Assembly (NCBI GenBank): GCA_004134995.1
Contig: REGP01000004.1
Span: 232,190-296,189 of the forward strand
From: Oxalobacteraceae bacterium CAVE-383
Lineage (GTDB): Bacteria > Pseudomonadota > Gammaproteobacteria > Burkholderiales > Burkholderiaceae_D
Direction of reading: 5' to 3'
DNA length: 64,000 bases
Every line of letters begins with the position of its first letter. Position 1 is the first letter of the stretch. The notes under the pieces are model-generated. The model saw only the letters and a list, made by a program, of their open reading frames with translations, was not told the DNA's origin and did not search any database. Shown here one piece after another: positions 28,509 to 39,128 of the stretch. The translations under genes and the position numbers were made by a program.

Positions 28509-30014
28509 ATGAAACCAATCTGGATCGTTGACGACGATGAGTCCATCCGCTGGGTCCTTGAAAAGGCACTGGCGCGCGAAAACCTCGCAACCCGCAGTTT
28601 TTCCAGCGCGCGCGATGCGCTGCAGGCACTGCAAACGGAGTCGCCTCAAGTTCTGGTTTCCGATATCCGCATGCCCGGCCCATCGGGACTGGAGCTGCTG
28701 CAAACGGTCAAGGCCGAACATCCGGCGATTCCGGTCATCATCATCACCGCCTTTTCCGATCTCGACTCGGCTGTCTCGGCGTTCCAAGGCGGCGCCTTCG
28801 AATACCTGGCCAAGCCGTTCGACGTCGACAAGGCGGTGGAGCTGATCCGGCGCGCGCTGGAAGAAAGCCTGCGCGAAGCCGACGTCGAACAGGCCGCGGC
28901 CGAAGCCACCGAAATCCTGGGCCAGGCGCCCGCGATGCAGGATGTATTCCGCGCCATCGGCCGCCTGTCGCAATCGAATGTCACCGTATTGATTACCGGC
29001 GAATCCGGCACCGGCAAGGAACTGGTCGCGCGCGCGCTGCACAAGCACAGCCCGCGCGCGGCGCAGCCGTTCGTGGCATTGAATACGGCGGCGATTCCGA
29101 AGGACTTGCTGGAATCGGAACTGTTCGGCCATGAGCGCGGCGCCTTCACCGGCGCCCAGACCATGCGCCGCGGCCGCTTCGAGCAGGCCGAGGGCGGCAC
29201 GCTGTTCCTCGACGAAATCGGCGACATGCCGTTCGATCTGCAGACCCGGCTGCTGCGGGTGTTGTCGGACGGGCATTTTTATCGCGTCGGCGGGCATCAA
29301 TCGATGAAGGCCAATGTGCGCGTGATCGCCGCCACCCATCAGAACCTGGAGCACCGGGTGCGCGAAGGCCTGTTCCGCGAAGACTTGTATCATCGCCTGA
29401 ACGTAATCCGGCTGCGCTTGCCGAGTTTGCGCGAGCGGCGCGAAGACATCACCATCCTGGCCCGGCATTTCCTGACGCAAAGCGCGCGCCAGCTCGGCGT
29501 GGAAGCCAAGCGCCTGTCGCCGCAGGCGATGCAATTCCTGTCGCAACTGGAATTGCCCGGCAACGTGCGGCAACTGGAAAACCTGTGCAACTGGATTACC
29601 GTGATGGCGCCCGGCCAGACCGTGGAAGTCAAGGATTTGCCGCAGGATCTGGTGGAAGAGCGGGCCATCGGGGAACCGCTGCCGTCGTCGCCGTCCATGA
29701 CGGCCGCGGCCATGTCGGCGGCGCCGAAATCCGACGGCGACGGCGCATCCGCCGAGCATGGCGAAACGCCGGCCGGCGCCGAGAAGAACCAATGGATCGC
29801 GCTGCTGGAAGCGGAAGCGGCGCAGATGCTGAGCGCGGACCGGCCCGAGGTCATGGACGTTCTGGGTCGGCAGTTCGAAGCGGCCCTGATCAAGGTGGCC
29901 CTGAAGCATACCCATGGCCGTAAAAACGATGCCGCAGTTCGCCTGGGAATCGGGCGCAATACGATTACCCGCAAGATCCAGGAGCTGAGCATCGGCGGCG
30001 TGGCGGAGGATTAA
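28509..30014 (+). CDS. glnG: Nitrogen regulator NtrC (GlnG), sigma54 activator
   Basis: NtrC-phosphate activates sigma54 promoters of nitrogen-assimilation genes. The 501-residue product starts MKPIWIVDDDESIRW; an upstream in-frame start five codons earlier is ignored. The receiver domain has the phosphorylation site Asp52 (SDIRMPG). The AAA+ domain has Walker A GESGTGKE, the sigma54-contact loop ERGAFTGAQ and the Walker B region LFLDEIGDMP. The Fis-type helix-turn-helix is at the end (RKNDAAVRLGIGRNTITRKIQEL). The linker before it (residues about 395-430) is Ala/Pro/Ser-rich. Confidence 0.97.
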   Translation: MKPIWIVDDDESIRWVLEKALARENLATRSFSSARDALQALQTESPQVLVSDIRMPGPSGLELLQTVKAEHPAIPVIIITAFSDLDSAVSAFQGGAFEYLAKPFDVDKAVELIRRALEESLREADVEQAAAEATEILGQAPAMQDVFRAIGRLSQSNVTVLITGESGTGKELVARALHKHSPRAAQPFVALNTAAIPKDLLESELFGHERGAFTGAQTMRRGRFEQAEGGTLFLDEIGDMPFDLQTRLLRVLSDGHFYRVGGHQSMKANVRVIAATHQNLEHRVREGLFREDLYHRLNVIRLRLPSLRERREDITILARHFLTQSARQLGVEAKRLSPQAMQFLSQLELPGNVRQLENLCNWITVMAPGQTVEVKDLPQDLVEERAIGEPLPSSPSMTAAAMSAAPKSDGDGASAEHGETPAGAEKNQWIALLEAEAAQMLSADRPEVMDVLGRQFEAALIKVALKHTHGRKNDAAVRLGIGRNTITRKIQELSIGGVAED

Positions 30015-30084
30015 GCCTGCCCTTCGCCTGCCGGACCTGAAAATACCGTCCGGTGCCTCTCTCTCGCCGACGCGTGTATAGTCA

Positions 30085-30109
30085 TTCCTCAATGAAATAT
30101 TTTGAGGAA
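30085..30109 (+). promoter_or_regulatory. Inverted repeat over the prpB start region
   Basis: A perfect 8-bp inverted repeat, TTCCTCAA and TTGAGGAA with a 9-nt AT-rich spacer, lies just before the prpB start codon. Its right arm contains the ribosome binding site GAGGAA. A TATAGT -10-like hexamer lies at 30077-30082, so the repeat would overlap the transcription start. It could be an operator or an mRNA hairpin that hides the ribosome site. Confidence 0.6.
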
Positions 30110-30114
30110 GTTTC

Positions 30115-31005
30115 ATGGCTATGCATTCCGCAGGCGCCTTGTTCCGCCAGGCTGTTGCCGCCGAGTCGCCGCTGCAGGTAATCGGCGCCATCAACGCCAA
30201 TCACGCGCTGCTGGCCAAACGCGCCGGCTTCCGCGCCATCTATCTCTCCGGCGGCGGCGTGGCGGCCGGCTCGCTCGGACTGCCCGATCTGGGCATTTCC
30301 AATCTCGATGACGTATTGACCGACGTGCGCCGGATTACCGACGTTTGCGATCTGCCGCTGCTGGTCGATGCCGACACCGGCTTCGGCGCCTCGGCCTTCA
30401 ACGTCGCGCGCACGGTCAAGGCCATGATCAAGTTCGGCGCGGCCGGCATGCATATCGAAGACCAGGTCGGCGCCAAGCGCTGCGGCCATCGGCCCAACAA
30501 GGAAATCGTCTCCAGACAGGAAATGGTGGATCGCATCAAGGCGGCCGTGGATGCGCGCACCGACGAGCAGTTCGTCATCATGGCGCGCACCGATGCGCTG
30601 GCGGTGGAGGGCCTGGAAGCGGCGCTGGAACGCGCGGCCGCCTGCGTCGAAGCCGGCGCCGACATGATCTTTCCGGAAGCGGTCACCGAACTCGATATGT
30701 ACCGCCGGTTCGCCGCGGCCGCCAAGGCGCCGGTGCTGGCCAACATCACCGAATTCGGGGCCACGCCGCTGTTTACCGTCGATGAACTGCGGGAAGCCGA
30801 AGTCGGGCTGGCGCTGTATCCGCTGTCGGCCTTTCGCGCGATGAACAAGGCGGCCGAGAACGTCTATCAGGCCATCCGCCGCGACGGCACGCAGAAGAAC
30901 GTCATCGACACCATGCAGACCCGGATCGAACTGTACGACCGGATCGACTACGAGCGTTTCGAACAGCGGCTCGACGCCCTGTTCGCGCAGCAGAAGAAAA
31001 CCTGA
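30115..31005 (+). CDS. prpB: 2-methylisocitrate lyase
   Basis: PrpB splits 2-methylisocitrate into pyruvate and succinate, the last step of the methylcitrate cycle for propionate. The 296-residue product has the PEP-mutase/isocitrate-lyase fold motifs [43 protein letters not shown] (active-site Cys in KRCGH) and [19 protein letters not shown] ribosome site precedes the ATG. prpC follows after 11 nt. Confidence 0.97.
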   Translation: MAMHSAGALFRQAVAAESPLQVIGAINANHALLAKRAGFRAIYLSGGGVAAGSLGLPDLGISNLDDVLTDVRRITDVCDLPLLVDADTGFGASAFNVARTVKAMIKFGAAGMHIEDQVGAKRCGHRPNKEIVSRQEMVDRIKAAVDARTDEQFVIMARTDALAVEGLEAALERAAACVEAGADMIFPEAVTELDMYRRFAAAAKAPVLANITEFGATPLFTVDELREAEVGLALYPLSAFRAMNKAAENVYQAIRRDGTQKNVIDTMQTRIELYDRIDYERFEQRLDALFAQQKKT

Positions 31006-31016
31006 ATGGAGCGGAC

Positions 31017-32183
31017 ATGAGCGAACAGGCCAAAGAGGAAGCGGCAGGTAGCTTCAAACCGAAAAAATCCGTGGCGCTGTCCGGTATTGCCGCCGGCAAT
31101 ACCGCGCTGTGCACGGTAGGCAGGAACGGCAACGATCTGCACTACCGCGGCTACGATATCCTGGATATCGCCGACAGTTGCGAGTTCGAGGAAATCGCCT
31201 ATCTGCTGGTGCATGGCAAGCTGCCGACGCTGGCGGAACTGCGCGCCTACAAAGACAAGCTCAAGGCATTGCGCGGCATTCCGGCCGGCGTCAAGGCCGT
31301 GCTGGAGTGCCTGCCGGCGGCTTCGCATCCGATGGACGTCATGCGCACCGGCGTCTCCGCGCTGGGCTGCATGCTGCCGGAACAGGAAGATCACAATCCT
31401 CCCGGCGCGCGCGATATCGCCGACAAGCTGATGGCGTCGCTCGGATCGATCCTGCTGTATTGGTATCACTACAGCCATAACGGCAACAGGATTGACGTCG
31501 AAACCGGGGATGATTCCATCGGCGCGCATTTCCTGCATCTGCTGCACGGCGCGCCGCCGTCGAAGCTGTGGGAAGACGCGATGCATACTTCGCTGATCCT
31601 GTATGCCGAACATGAATTCAATGCCTCGACATTCACGGCCCGCGTCATCGCCGGCACCGGCGCCGACATGTATTCCGCGGTCGCCGGCGCTATTGGCGCA
31701 TTGCGCGGCCCCAAGCACGGCGGCGCCAATGAATTCGCGTTCGCGGTGCAGAAACGCTACGACGACGCCGACCAGGCCGAAGCGGATATCCGGCGCCGCG
31801 TCGAGAACAGGGAAGTCGTGATCGGTTTCGGCCATCCGGTCTATACCGTTGCCGATCCGCGCAACAAGGTCATCAAGGAAGTCGCGCGCAAACTGTCGGC
31901 GGAAGCCGGATCGACCAGAATGTTCGAGATCGCCGAACGTCTCGAAGGCGTGATGTGGGACGTCAAAAAGATGTTTCCGAATCTGGACTGGTTTTCGGCG
32001 GTGTCGTATCACATGATGAATGTGCCGACCGCCATGTTCACGCCGTTGTTCGTGATGGCGCGCACGGCAGGCTGGGCGGCGCACATCGCCGAACAGCGCA
32101 TCGACAATAAAATAATTCGTCCTTCAGCCAATTATGTCGGGCCGGAGGATTTAAAATTCATTCCGATCGCAAAACGGAAATAG
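31017..32183 (+). CDS. prpC: 2-methylcitrate synthase
   Basis: PrpC condenses propionyl-CoA with oxaloacetate. The 388-residue citrate-synthase-family product has [12 protein letters not shown], the catalytic His regions [13 protein letters not shown] and [12 protein letters not shown], and [15 protein letters not shown]. The catalytic Asp lies in PNLDWFSAV. The short N-terminus and small size separate it from the TCA-cycle citrate synthase. It is followed after 66 nt by a lipoprotein gene and then prpD. Confidence 0.96.
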   Translation: MSEQAKEEAAGSFKPKKSVALSGIAAGNTALCTVGRNGNDLHYRGYDILDIADSCEFEEIAYLLVHGKLPTLAELRAYKDKLKALRGIPAGVKAVLECLPAASHPMDVMRTGVSALGCMLPEQEDHNPPGARDIADKLMASLGSILLYWYHYSHNGNRIDVETGDDSIGAHFLHLLHGAPPSKLWEDAMHTSLILYAEHEFNASTFTARVIAGTGADMYSAVAGAIGALRGPKHGGANEFAFAVQKRYDDADQAEADIRRRVENREVVIGFGHPVYTVADPRNKVIKEVARKLSAEAGSTRMFEIAERLEGVMWDVKKMFPNLDWFSAVSYHMMNVPTAMFTPLFVMARTAGWAAHIAEQRIDNKIIRPSANYVGPEDLKFIPIAKRK

Positions 32184-32249
32184 CGCTCGCCCATTTCTTA
32201 TTTAGATTCGTCCTTTCACATTCCTGTCCTCACATACCTGTCGCCAACC

Positions 32250-32678
32250 ATGAAATCCAATTTTCGCCATTCCGCCAGCCCATTGCTTGCCGCCAGCCTG
32301 GCCTTTTGTGTTCTGTCGTTGCTGAGCGCGTGCGAATCGGTGCCGTTGACGCCGACGCCGATGCCGCTCGGCGGATCGCATCAGTCGCCCGATCCCCTGG
32401 CCGCCGGCCCCGGTGCGTCATGGGTGCGGCAACTCGTTACCGGCCGCCTGAACTGCGCGCTGAACGATAAAATCGATATCCGGATCGGCGACAGCCAGCG
32501 CAATATCGATCTCAAATGGAAGGGCGACAACTACACCATGCTGCCGGTGGCGACATCCACCGGCGCCTTGCGCTTCGAGGACAAGGGCAGCGGACTGGTA
32601 TGGATCCAGATTCCGGCCAAGTCGATGCTGCTCAACGCCAAGCTCGGCCAGCAGCTGGCCAACGACTGCAAGGTTTGA
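32250..32678 (+). CDS. Lipoprotein resembling the MliC lysozyme-inhibitor family
   Basis: The 142-residue product has a lipoprotein signal peptide with the lipobox LLSAC (Cys at about 27). A Pro-rich linker follows, then a C-terminal domain of about 75 residues: [11 protein letters not shown] at its start, [18 protein letters not shown] in the middle and a closing Cys in LANDCKV. This pattern of paired cysteines, YTM and SASGA-like strand resembles MliC/PliC inhibitors of C-type lysozyme, which sit in the outer membrane or periplasm. The match is weak and from memory. The gene ends 2 nt before the prpD start, so the two are translated together although no metabolic link is evident. Confidence 0.7.
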   Translation: MKSNFRHSASPLLAASLAFCVLSLLSACESVPLTPTPMPLGGSHQSPDPLAAGPGASWVRQLVTGRLNCALNDKIDIRIGDSQRNIDLKWKGDNYTMLPVATSTGALRFEDKGSGLVWIQIPAKSMLLNAKLGQQLANDCKV

Positions 32679-32680
32679 CC

Positions 32681-34132
32681 ATGTCCGCCGCTATCTCGAA
32701 CGTCCGCCCCAAATACGACAAAGTACTGCTCGATATCGTCGACTACGTCACCACGTACGAGATTGTTTCCAAAACGGCCTATGACACCGCCCGCAATTGC
32801 CTGATCGATACGCTGGGCTGCGGGCTGGAAGCGCTGGAATATCCGGCCTGCAAAAAACTGATGGGGCCGGTCGTGCCGGGCACGGTGGTGCCGAACGGCG
32901 CCAAGGTGCCCGGCACGCAATTCCAGCTCGATCCCGTGCAGGCCGCGTTCAATATCGGCGCGATGATCCGCTGGCTCGATTTCAACGACACCTGGCTGGC
33001 GGCCGAATGGGGCCATCCTTCCGATAATCTGGGCGGCATCCTGGCGACGGCCGACTGGCTGTCGCGCACGGCGCTGGCGGCCGGCAAGCAGCCGCTGACC
33101 ATGAAAACCGTGCTGACCGGCATGATCAAGGCGCATGAAATCCAGGGCTGCATCGCGCTGGAAAATTCGTTCAACAAGGTCGGACTGGATCATGTGGTGC
33201 TGGTGAAAGTGGCCTCCACCGCGGTGGTGGCGGAAATGATGGGGCTGACGCGCGAGGAAATCCTGAACGCGGTATCGCTGGCCTGGGTCGACGGCCAGTC
33301 GCTGCGCACCTATCGCCATTCGCCCAATACCGGCTCGCGCAAGTCCTGGGCGGCCGGCGACGCCACCTCGCGCGCCGTGCGCCTGGCTCTGATGGCCAGG
33401 ACCGGGGAAATGGGCTACCCCTCGGTGCTGACGGCTCCGACATGGGGTTTCTACGACGTCCTGTTCGGCGGCAAGCCGTTCAAATTCCAGCGCAAATATG
33501 CGTCATACGTCATGGAAAACGTGCTGTTCAAGATATCCTTCCCGGCCGAATTCCATTCCCAGACCGCGGTCGAAGCAGCCATGACGCTGCATGCGCAAAT
33601 GGCCAAGGCGGGGCGCAAGGTGGAAGACATCAAGCGCATCACCATCCGCACCCACGAAGCCTGTATCCGGATCATCGACAAGCAGGGGCCGCTGAACAAT
33701 CCGGCCGACCGCGATCATTGCATTCAATACATGATCGCCGTGCCGCTGATTTTCGGCCGCCTGACCGCCTCCGATTACGAGGACGACATTGCCGTCGATC
33801 AGCGTATCGATGTTCTGCGCGCGAAAATCGGCTGCGTCGAGGATCCCGCATTTACCAAGGATTATCACGATCCCAAGAAGCGTTCGATCGCCAATGCGCT
33901 GACCATCGAATTCAAGGACGGGAAAAAATTGCCGGAATTGATCGTCGAATACCCGGTAGGACATGCGCGTCGCCGCAAGGAAGGCATTCCCTTGCTGGAG
34001 GCGAAGTTCCGGACCAATCTGGCGCGTCAGTTTCCGGCCAGGCAGCAGCAGAAGATTCTCGATGTATCGTTGAACCAGAAATTGCTGGAAGCAATGCCGG
34101 TCAATGAATATGTCGATTTATATGTCATTTGA
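32681..34132 (+). CDS. prpD: 2-methylcitrate dehydratase PrpD
   Basis: PrpD dehydrates 2-methylcitrate to 2-methyl-cis-aconitate. The 483-residue product starts [19 protein letters not shown]; longer upstream reading in this frame runs through the lipoprotein gene and is rejected. Family segments: [59 protein letters not shown] and [15 protein letters not shown]. It is an iron-free PrpD of the MmgE/PrpD superfamily, not the AcnD type. Confidence 0.96.
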   Translation: MSAAISNVRPKYDKVLLDIVDYVTTYEIVSKTAYDTARNCLIDTLGCGLEALEYPACKKLMGPVVPGTVVPNGAKVPGTQFQLDPVQAAFNIGAMIRWLDFNDTWLAAEWGHPSDNLGGILATADWLSRTALAAGKQPLTMKTVLTGMIKAHEIQGCIALENSFNKVGLDHVVLVKVASTAVVAEMMGLTREEILNAVSLAWVDGQSLRTYRHSPNTGSRKSWAAGDATSRAVRLALMARTGEMGYPSVLTAPTWGFYDVLFGGKPFKFQRKYASYVMENVLFKISFPAEFHSQTAVEAAMTLHAQMAKAGRKVEDIKRITIRTHEACIRIIDKQGPLNNPADRDHCIQYMIAVPLIFGRLTASDYEDDIAVDQRIDVLRAKIGCVEDPAFTKDYHDPKKRSIANALTIEFKDGKKLPELIVEYPVGHARRRKEGIPLLEAKFRTNLARQFPARQQQKILDVSLNQKLLEAMPVNEYVDLYVI

Positions 34133-34147
34133 AGTGTAAGGAAAGTC

Positions 34148-34459
34148 ATGCGGTCCACAAGAGCCACCTCGGCAGTCGAACGGCTGAATAACCGCGCAGG
34201 AACGGAGCCCGGCGCGCCGCGTTATTCCATGGTGCGCACCTCCAGCGAACTGTTTTACCTGGTGCAGAATGCCGGAGCGGCGGCGCCGGTCAAGCTGTGC
34301 GAGCCGATGGCGCTGGATGACTTCGCGCAATTCGTCAACGCCTACGGACCGCAAAAGCCGCGGCGCGTCAGCAAACTGGATGTGGCGTTCGAAAAGCAGT
34401 TGGGCCCGCGTGCTGCAAAAGCGCCCGGCAACAATCCGCAGGAAGAAAACAACGATTGA
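34148..34459 (+). CDS. Small conserved-looking protein after prpD, function unknown
   Basis: The product is 103 residues with a good AAGGAAAG ribosome site. The middle region (MVRTSSELFYLVQNAGAAAP to FAQFVNAYG) looks folded. Both ends are charged and low complexity, the C-terminus ending NNPQEENND. There is no signal peptide and no recognised domain. It lies 15 nt after prpD on the same strand and so probably belongs to the propionate operon. It is convergent with xthA, 16 nt away. Confidence 0.65.
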   Translation: MRSTRATSAVERLNNRAGTEPGAPRYSMVRTSSELFYLVQNAGAAAPVKLCEPMALDDFAQFVNAYGPQKPRRVSKLDVAFEKQLGPRAAKAPGNNPQEENND

Positions 34460-34475
34460 TCCGGCGATCGATGGA

Positions 34476-35249
34476 TTACGCCGGCATATCCAGCGTCGCA
34501 ATCACGGGTGTATGGTCGGAAGGCTGCTCCAATTTGCGCGGTGCCTTGTCGATGACGCAGGCCGTGCAGATCTTCGCCAGCGCCGGCGTCAGCAGGATGT
34601 GATCGATGCGCAAGCCGCGATTACGGCGGAAATTCATTTGACGGTAATCCCACCAGCTGTAGAGTTTTTCTTCCTGCTCGAATAGCCGGAAGGCGTCGAT
34701 CAGCTTCAGATTCTGCATCTTGACGAAAGCGGCGCGTTCCGGCGCCGACACCAGCACCTGGCCTTCCCATGCGACCGGATCGTGCACGTCGCGGTCTTCG
34801 GGCGCGATATTGTAGTCGCCCAGCAGCGCCAGCTTTTCGTGCTCCACCAATTCACGCGTGAGCCAGTTCTGCAAGCCGTCCAGCCAGCGCAATTTATACT
34901 GATATTTATCCGATTCCAGCGATTGCCCGTTCGGAATATACGCGCAGATGATGCGCAGGCCGGCAATGGTGCCGGCAATCAGGCGCTGATGTTCATCCTC
35001 GAAATGCGGATTGTTCTTGACGACGTCGGTGATCGGGTGGCGCGAGATGATCGCCACGCCGTTATAGGTTTTCTGACCGGTAAATACGACATGGTAGCCG
35101 GCGGCGATAATATCGGCCGCCGGGAATTTGTCGTCCGTCATCTTGGTTTCCTGCAGGCACAGGACGTCGACCGGATTTTCGCCCAGCCATTGCAATACCT
35201 GCGGCAGGCGGACTTTGAGTGAATTGACGTTCCAGGTGGCGATCTTCAT
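34476..35249 (-). CDS. xthA: Exodeoxyribonuclease III
   Basis: XthA is the main AP endonuclease and 3'-5' exonuclease of base excision repair. The 257-residue product has MKIATWNVNSLKVRLPQVL, the metal-binding Glu in LCLQETKM, LLGDYNIAPEDRDVHDP, SWWDYRQMNFRRNRGLRIDHIL and the final catalytic His segment PSDHTPVIATLD. It lies 13 nt after pepA on the same strand. Confidence 0.96.
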   Translation of the reverse strand: MKIATWNVNSLKVRLPQVLQWLGENPVDVLCLQETKMTDDKFPAADIIAAGYHVVFTGQKTYNGVAIISRHPITDVVKNNPHFEDEHQRLIAGTIAGLRIICAYIPNGQSLESDKYQYKLRWLDGLQNWLTRELVEHEKLALLGDYNIAPEDRDVHDPVAWEGQVLVSAPERAAFVKMQNLKLIDAFRLFEQEEKLYSWWDYRQMNFRRNRGLRIDHILLTPALAKICTACVIDKAPRKLEQPSDHTPVIATLDMPA

Positions 35250-35262
35250 GCGGCTGTCTTCA

Positions 35263-36783
35263 TTATTTGCCGATTGCTTTCGCGCGTGCCTGTGCGATCA
35301 GGTAATTGGTCAACAGCGGCACCGGACGGCCGGTGGCGCCCTTATTGGCGCCGCTGCGCCAGGCTACGCCGGCGATATCCAGATGCGCCCAGGTATATTT
35401 GCGGGTGAAGCGCTCCAGGAAACAGGCCGCGGTGACGCTGCCGGCCGGCATGCCGCCGATATTGGCGACGTCGGCGAAATTCGATTTCAACTGCTCGTGA
35501 TAGGCCTCCTGGATCGGCATGCGCCATGCCGTGTCGCCGGCGGCCTTGCCGGCAGCCAGCAGATCGCCCACCAGCTTGTCGTGCTCTTCGTCGTCGCGGC
35601 TGAACAGTCCCGCATTGTGATGGCCCAGCGCCACGATGCAGGCGCCGGTCAGGGTTGCGATGTCGATCACGGCGGCCGGCTTGAAACGCTCGACGTAGGT
35701 CAGCGCGTCGCACAGTACGAGGCGGCCTTCGGCGTCGGTATTCAGGATTTCGATGGTCTGGCCGGACATCGAGGTCACGATGTCGCCCGGCTTGGTGGCG
35801 GTGCCGGAAGGCATGTTTTCGCTGGCCGCGATGACGCCGATCACGTTGAGCTTCAGATTCATTTCGGCGATGGTGCGGAAGGTGCCGAGCACGGAAGCCG
35901 CGCCGCACATATCGTATTTCATTTCATCCATGGCGGCGCTCGGCTTGATCGAGATGCCGCCGGTATCGAAAGTAATGCCCTTGCCGACCAGCACCACCGG
36001 CGCTTCCTTGGCCTTGCCGCCCATGTGCTTGAGCACGATGAACTTGGGCGGTTCGCCGCCGCCGCCGGCGACCGACAGCAGGCTGCCCATCTTCAATGCC
36101 TGCATCTGCTTGCGGTCCAGCACTTCGACGCCGAGCTTGTAGTCGCGTCCCAGTTTCTTGGCGGTGTTGGCAAGATAGGTCGGGGTGCAGACGTTGGCCG
36201 ACAGATTGCCCAGGTCCTTGGTCAGCTCGATGCCGTTGGCCAGCGCCACGCCTTCGGCGACGGCATGCTTGCCGGCGCTGCTGTCGGTGTTGCTCAGCGC
36301 AAAGGCGATTTTCCTGACGCCGGTCGGGGCCGGCTCCTTTTTGCTCTTTTGCGAATCGGCGCGATACAGATTCTCGCGGGCGTTCAGGATGACGTTGCCG
36401 ATGGCCCAGCTCAGGTCGCGTTGCTTGATCTGGTTCAGCGGCAGCGCCAGCAGGGCATCGCTGCCGCCCAGTGTGCCGAATACGCGCACAATGGCTTGCA
36501 CCGCCTGCGTGAAACTCTTTTCCTTGATGCTTTCGTCGTCGCCCAGGCCGACCAGCAGAATACGTTCGGCAACCACATCCTTCAGGCCGCGCAGCAGCAG
36601 CGTGGTGCCGGGTTTGCCGCTCAGGTCGCCGGATTTCAGCACGGCGGTAATGGCGCCATTCTTGTCCAGGGAGGCGGCGGCGGCCGATAACTTGCGGTTT
36701 TCAAACACGCCGACCACCAGGCAGCCGGTTTTGACTGCCGCGATTGATGTTTTTGCGTCGATTGTTTTTATGCTAAAGTCCAT
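35263..36783 (-). CDS. pepA: Leucyl aminopeptidase PepA
   Basis: PepA is a hexameric M17 metallo-aminopeptidase, in some bacteria also a DNA-binding regulator. The 506-residue product has an N-terminal macro-like domain and the catalytic domain with the metal ligands in [17 protein letters not shown] and [11 protein letters not shown], and the signature [16 protein letters not shown]. It is divergent from lptF, as in many proteobacteria. Confidence 0.96.
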   Translation of the reverse strand: MDFSIKTIDAKTSIAAVKTGCLVVGVFENRKLSAAAASLDKNGAITAVLKSGDLSGKPGTTLLLRGLKDVVAERILLVGLGDDESIKEKSFTQAVQAIVRVFGTLGGSDALLALPLNQIKQRDLSWAIGNVILNARENLYRADSQKSKKEPAPTGVRKIAFALSNTDSSAGKHAVAEGVALANGIELTKDLGNLSANVCTPTYLANTAKKLGRDYKLGVEVLDRKQMQALKMGSLLSVAGGGGEPPKFIVLKHMGGKAKEAPVVLVGKGITFDTGGISIKPSAAMDEMKYDMCGAASVLGTFRTIAEMNLKLNVIGVIAASENMPSGTATKPGDIVTSMSGQTIEILNTDAEGRLVLCDALTYVERFKPAAVIDIATLTGACIVALGHHNAGLFSRDDEEHDKLVGDLLAAGKAAGDTAWRMPIQEAYHEQLKSNFADVANIGGMPAGSVTAACFLERFTRKYTWAHLDIAGVAWRSGANKGATGRPVPLLTNYLIAQARAKAIGK

Positions 36784-36861
36784 CGCTTATTCCTTGTCCG
36801 TATCTCTGTTTAGTAAGATTAATAGTCGTTACCTCGATAATCACGTGATTATAAGCCCCGA

Positions 36862-37995
36862 ATGATTTTCCAGCGCGCTCTTCGACGCGAATTGCTCAGC
36901 ACCGCAGGCGCGGTGTTTACGACGCTGTTCACCATTGTCATCACCGTCATGCTGATCAAGATCCTGGGACAGGCCGCCGGCGGCAAAGTCAGCTCCCAGG
37001 ACGTGGTCGCCCTGATCGGCTTCCAGGCATTGAATTATCTGCCGGTGATCCTGATCCTGACCGGCTTCATTTCGGTGCTGCTGGTGGTCACGCGCAGCTA
37101 TCAGGATTCCGAAATGGTGGTCTGGTTCGCCGCCGGCCTGAGCCTGACGCGCTGGATCAAGCCGGTGCTGGGTTTCGGCTGGCCGCTGATCCTGCTGACC
37201 GGCCTGCTCAGTTTCATCGCCACGCCCTGGGCCAATGTGCAAAGCGCGGCTTTCGTCGAGCGTTTCGAAAAACGCGAAGACATCGCGCGCGTGTCGCCGG
37301 GCAATTTCCAGGAGTCGGCCGCGGCCAACCGGGTGTTTTTCGTCGAGGGTTTGTCCAACGACTCGACCCGGGTGAGGAACATTTTCGTCAGCACCTACAA
37401 GGACGGCAAGAACAGCATCGTGGTGGCCAAGGAGGGCGAGCGCCTGCTCGATACCGACGGCGAAACCGTGGTGCAGATGTCGAAAGGCCGGCGTTACGAC
37501 GGCATGCCGGGGCAGGCCGATTTCCAGATGGTGGAATTCGACCGCTACAGCCTGCTGATGGGCCAGCAATTGCCGATCGCCGTCAACGACCGGCCGGCGC
37601 GCGCGCTGACCACCATGACGCTGCTGGAGAATCGCAACGCAGTCAATATGAGTGAACTGCTGTGGCGGCTGTCGCTGCCTTTGATGGGCTTTACGCTGAT
37701 GCTGCTGGCGGTGCCGCTGTCGTTCGTCAATCCGCGCGCCGGGCGTTCGATCGGCCTGATCGTGGCGCTGCTGTCGTATGTTATCTATAACAGTACGGTC
37801 GGGATTTTCCAGGCTTCGGTATCGCAGGAGAAATTGTCGTTCATGGCGGCCTGGTGGCCGGCGCATGCAGGCGTGCTGGCGGTGGCCATCGCGATGTATT
37901 TCTGGCGCCTGAAGGTCAACAGCCGTTATCACCCGCTGCTGTTGTGGGCGCATTTCCGCTGCGCGATCGCGTTCAGGAAAGGCGCGCGCCCATGA
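36862..37995 (+). CDS. lptF: LPS export permease LptF
   Basis: LptF is one of two transmembrane subunits of the LptB2FGC transporter that extracts LPS from the inner membrane. The 377-residue product has an N-terminal pair of helices (MIFQRALRRELLSTAGAVFTTLF), a periplasmic beta-jellyroll region at about 130-260, and three C-terminal helices (MGFTLMLLAVPLSFVNPRAG). The stop overlaps the lptG start as ATGA. Confidence 0.96.
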   Translation: MIFQRALRRELLSTAGAVFTTLFTIVITVMLIKILGQAAGGKVSSQDVVALIGFQALNYLPVILILTGFISVLLVVTRSYQDSEMVVWFAAGLSLTRWIKPVLGFGWPLILLTGLLSFIATPWANVQSAAFVERFEKREDIARVSPGNFQESAAANRVFFVEGLSNDSTRVRNIFVSTYKDGKNSIVVAKEGERLLDTDGETVVQMSKGRRYDGMPGQADFQMVEFDRYSLLMGQQLPIAVNDRPARALTTMTLLENRNAVNMSELLWRLSLPLMGFTLMLLAVPLSFVNPRAGRSIGLIVALLSYVIYNSTVGIFQASVSQEKLSFMAAWWPAHAGVLAVAIAMYFWRLKVNSRYHPLLLWAHFRCAIAFRKGARP

Positions 37996-39128
37996 CCGTC
38001 CTGGAACGTTATTTCGCCTCTGAAATCATTCGCTCGGTGCTGTTCGCATTGCTGGCGTTCCTGTCGCTGTTCGCTTTTTTCGATTTGATGGGCGAGTTGC
38101 AGGAAGTCGGGCACAACGGCTACATGATCCAGCACGCCATGCTGTTCGTGCTGCTGGGAATGCCGGGCTACGTCTACGAACTGATGCCGATCGCCACCCT
38201 GATCGGCACCATCTTCACATTGGCGCAGCTTGCCGCGCGCTCGGAATTCACGATCATGCGGGTTTCCAGCCTGTCGACGGTCATGGCGGCCAAAATCCTG
38301 GCAAAGATCGGCGTGCTGTTCATGCTGGTGACGCTGTTGTTCGGTGAGCTCCTGGCGCCGAAAAGCAGCGAACTGGCTGAAAAAGTCCGGCTGCAGGCGC
38401 AGGGCGCATCGGTATCGCAGCAATTCCGTTCCGGCTTATGGACCAAGGACCAGATTCGGGCCGACGGCGTGACCGGCGCCATTGTCGGCACCCGCTTCTT
38501 CAATGCGCAGACCATCACGCCGGCCGGGCGGCTCGAAGGCGTGCGCCTGTATGAACTGGATAACGAATTCCATCTGGCCAGGATCGTTACCGCGCGCACC
38601 GGCGACTACCTCGGCAAAAATACATGGCAATTGAACGGCGTCACCGAAACCTCGTTCGCCGATGGCCGCGTGCAGCGTGAAATCACGGCGCCCCTGGTGT
38701 TGCGCAATCTGCCGAAAGAGTCGCTGGTATCGGAAATCACGCCGGAAATCCTGTCCGTGCTGTTTTCCGATCCGGACCGGATGTCGGCTTACGATCTGCT
38801 GGCTTACACACGCCATCTGAAGGCCAACAACCAGCGCACCGAGCGCTACGAGATCGCTTTCTGGAAGAAGCTGATTTATCCGCTGTCGGTCTTTGTGATG
38901 ATGGCAATGGCGCTGCCGTTCGCCTATCTCCATTTCCGCGCCGGCGGCGTCAGCCTGAAAATCTTTACCGGCATCATGATCGGCGTCAGCTTCCTGCTGG
39001 TCAATAACCTGTTTGCCCACCTCGGGCTGCTCAATACCTGGTCGCCATTCCTGACGGCCACGCTGCCAAGCCTGTTCTTCCTCGCGATCGCGGCGGGAAC
39101 GCTGAACATGGTGGATAGGCATCGATGA
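37992..39128 (+). CDS. lptG: LPS export permease LptG
   Basis: LptG pairs with LptF in the LPS exporter. The 378-residue product begins MTVLERYFASEIIRSVLF at the ATGA overlap with lptF. An open frame extends upstream within lptF but is rejected. It has six membrane segments in a 3+3 arrangement around a periplasmic domain, with FWKKLIYPLSVFVMMAMALPFAY in the C-terminal half. Its stop overlaps the start of the following cbiX gene, again as ATGA. Confidence 0.96.
   Translation: MTVLERYFASEIIRSVLFALLAFLSLFAFFDLMGELQEVGHNGYMIQHAMLFVLLGMPGYVYELMPIATLIGTIFTLAQLAARSEFTIMRVSSLSTVMAAKILAKIGVLFMLVTLLFGELLAPKSSELAEKVRLQAQGASVSQQFRSGLWTKDQIRADGVTGAIVGTRFFNAQTITPAGRLEGVRLYELDNEFHLARIVTARTGDYLGKNTWQLNGVTETSFADGRVQREITAPLVLRNLPKESLVSEITPEILSVLFSDPDRMSAYDLLAYTRHLKANNQRTERYEIAFWKKLIYPLSVFVMMAMALPFAYLHFRAGGVSLKIFTGIMIGVSFLLVNNLFAHLGLLNTWSPFLTATLPSLFFLAIAAGTLNMVDRHR

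Noticed and set aside
28488..30200. 570-codon open frame on the minus strand opposite ntrC
   Set aside because: Antisense shadow of a well-supported gene.
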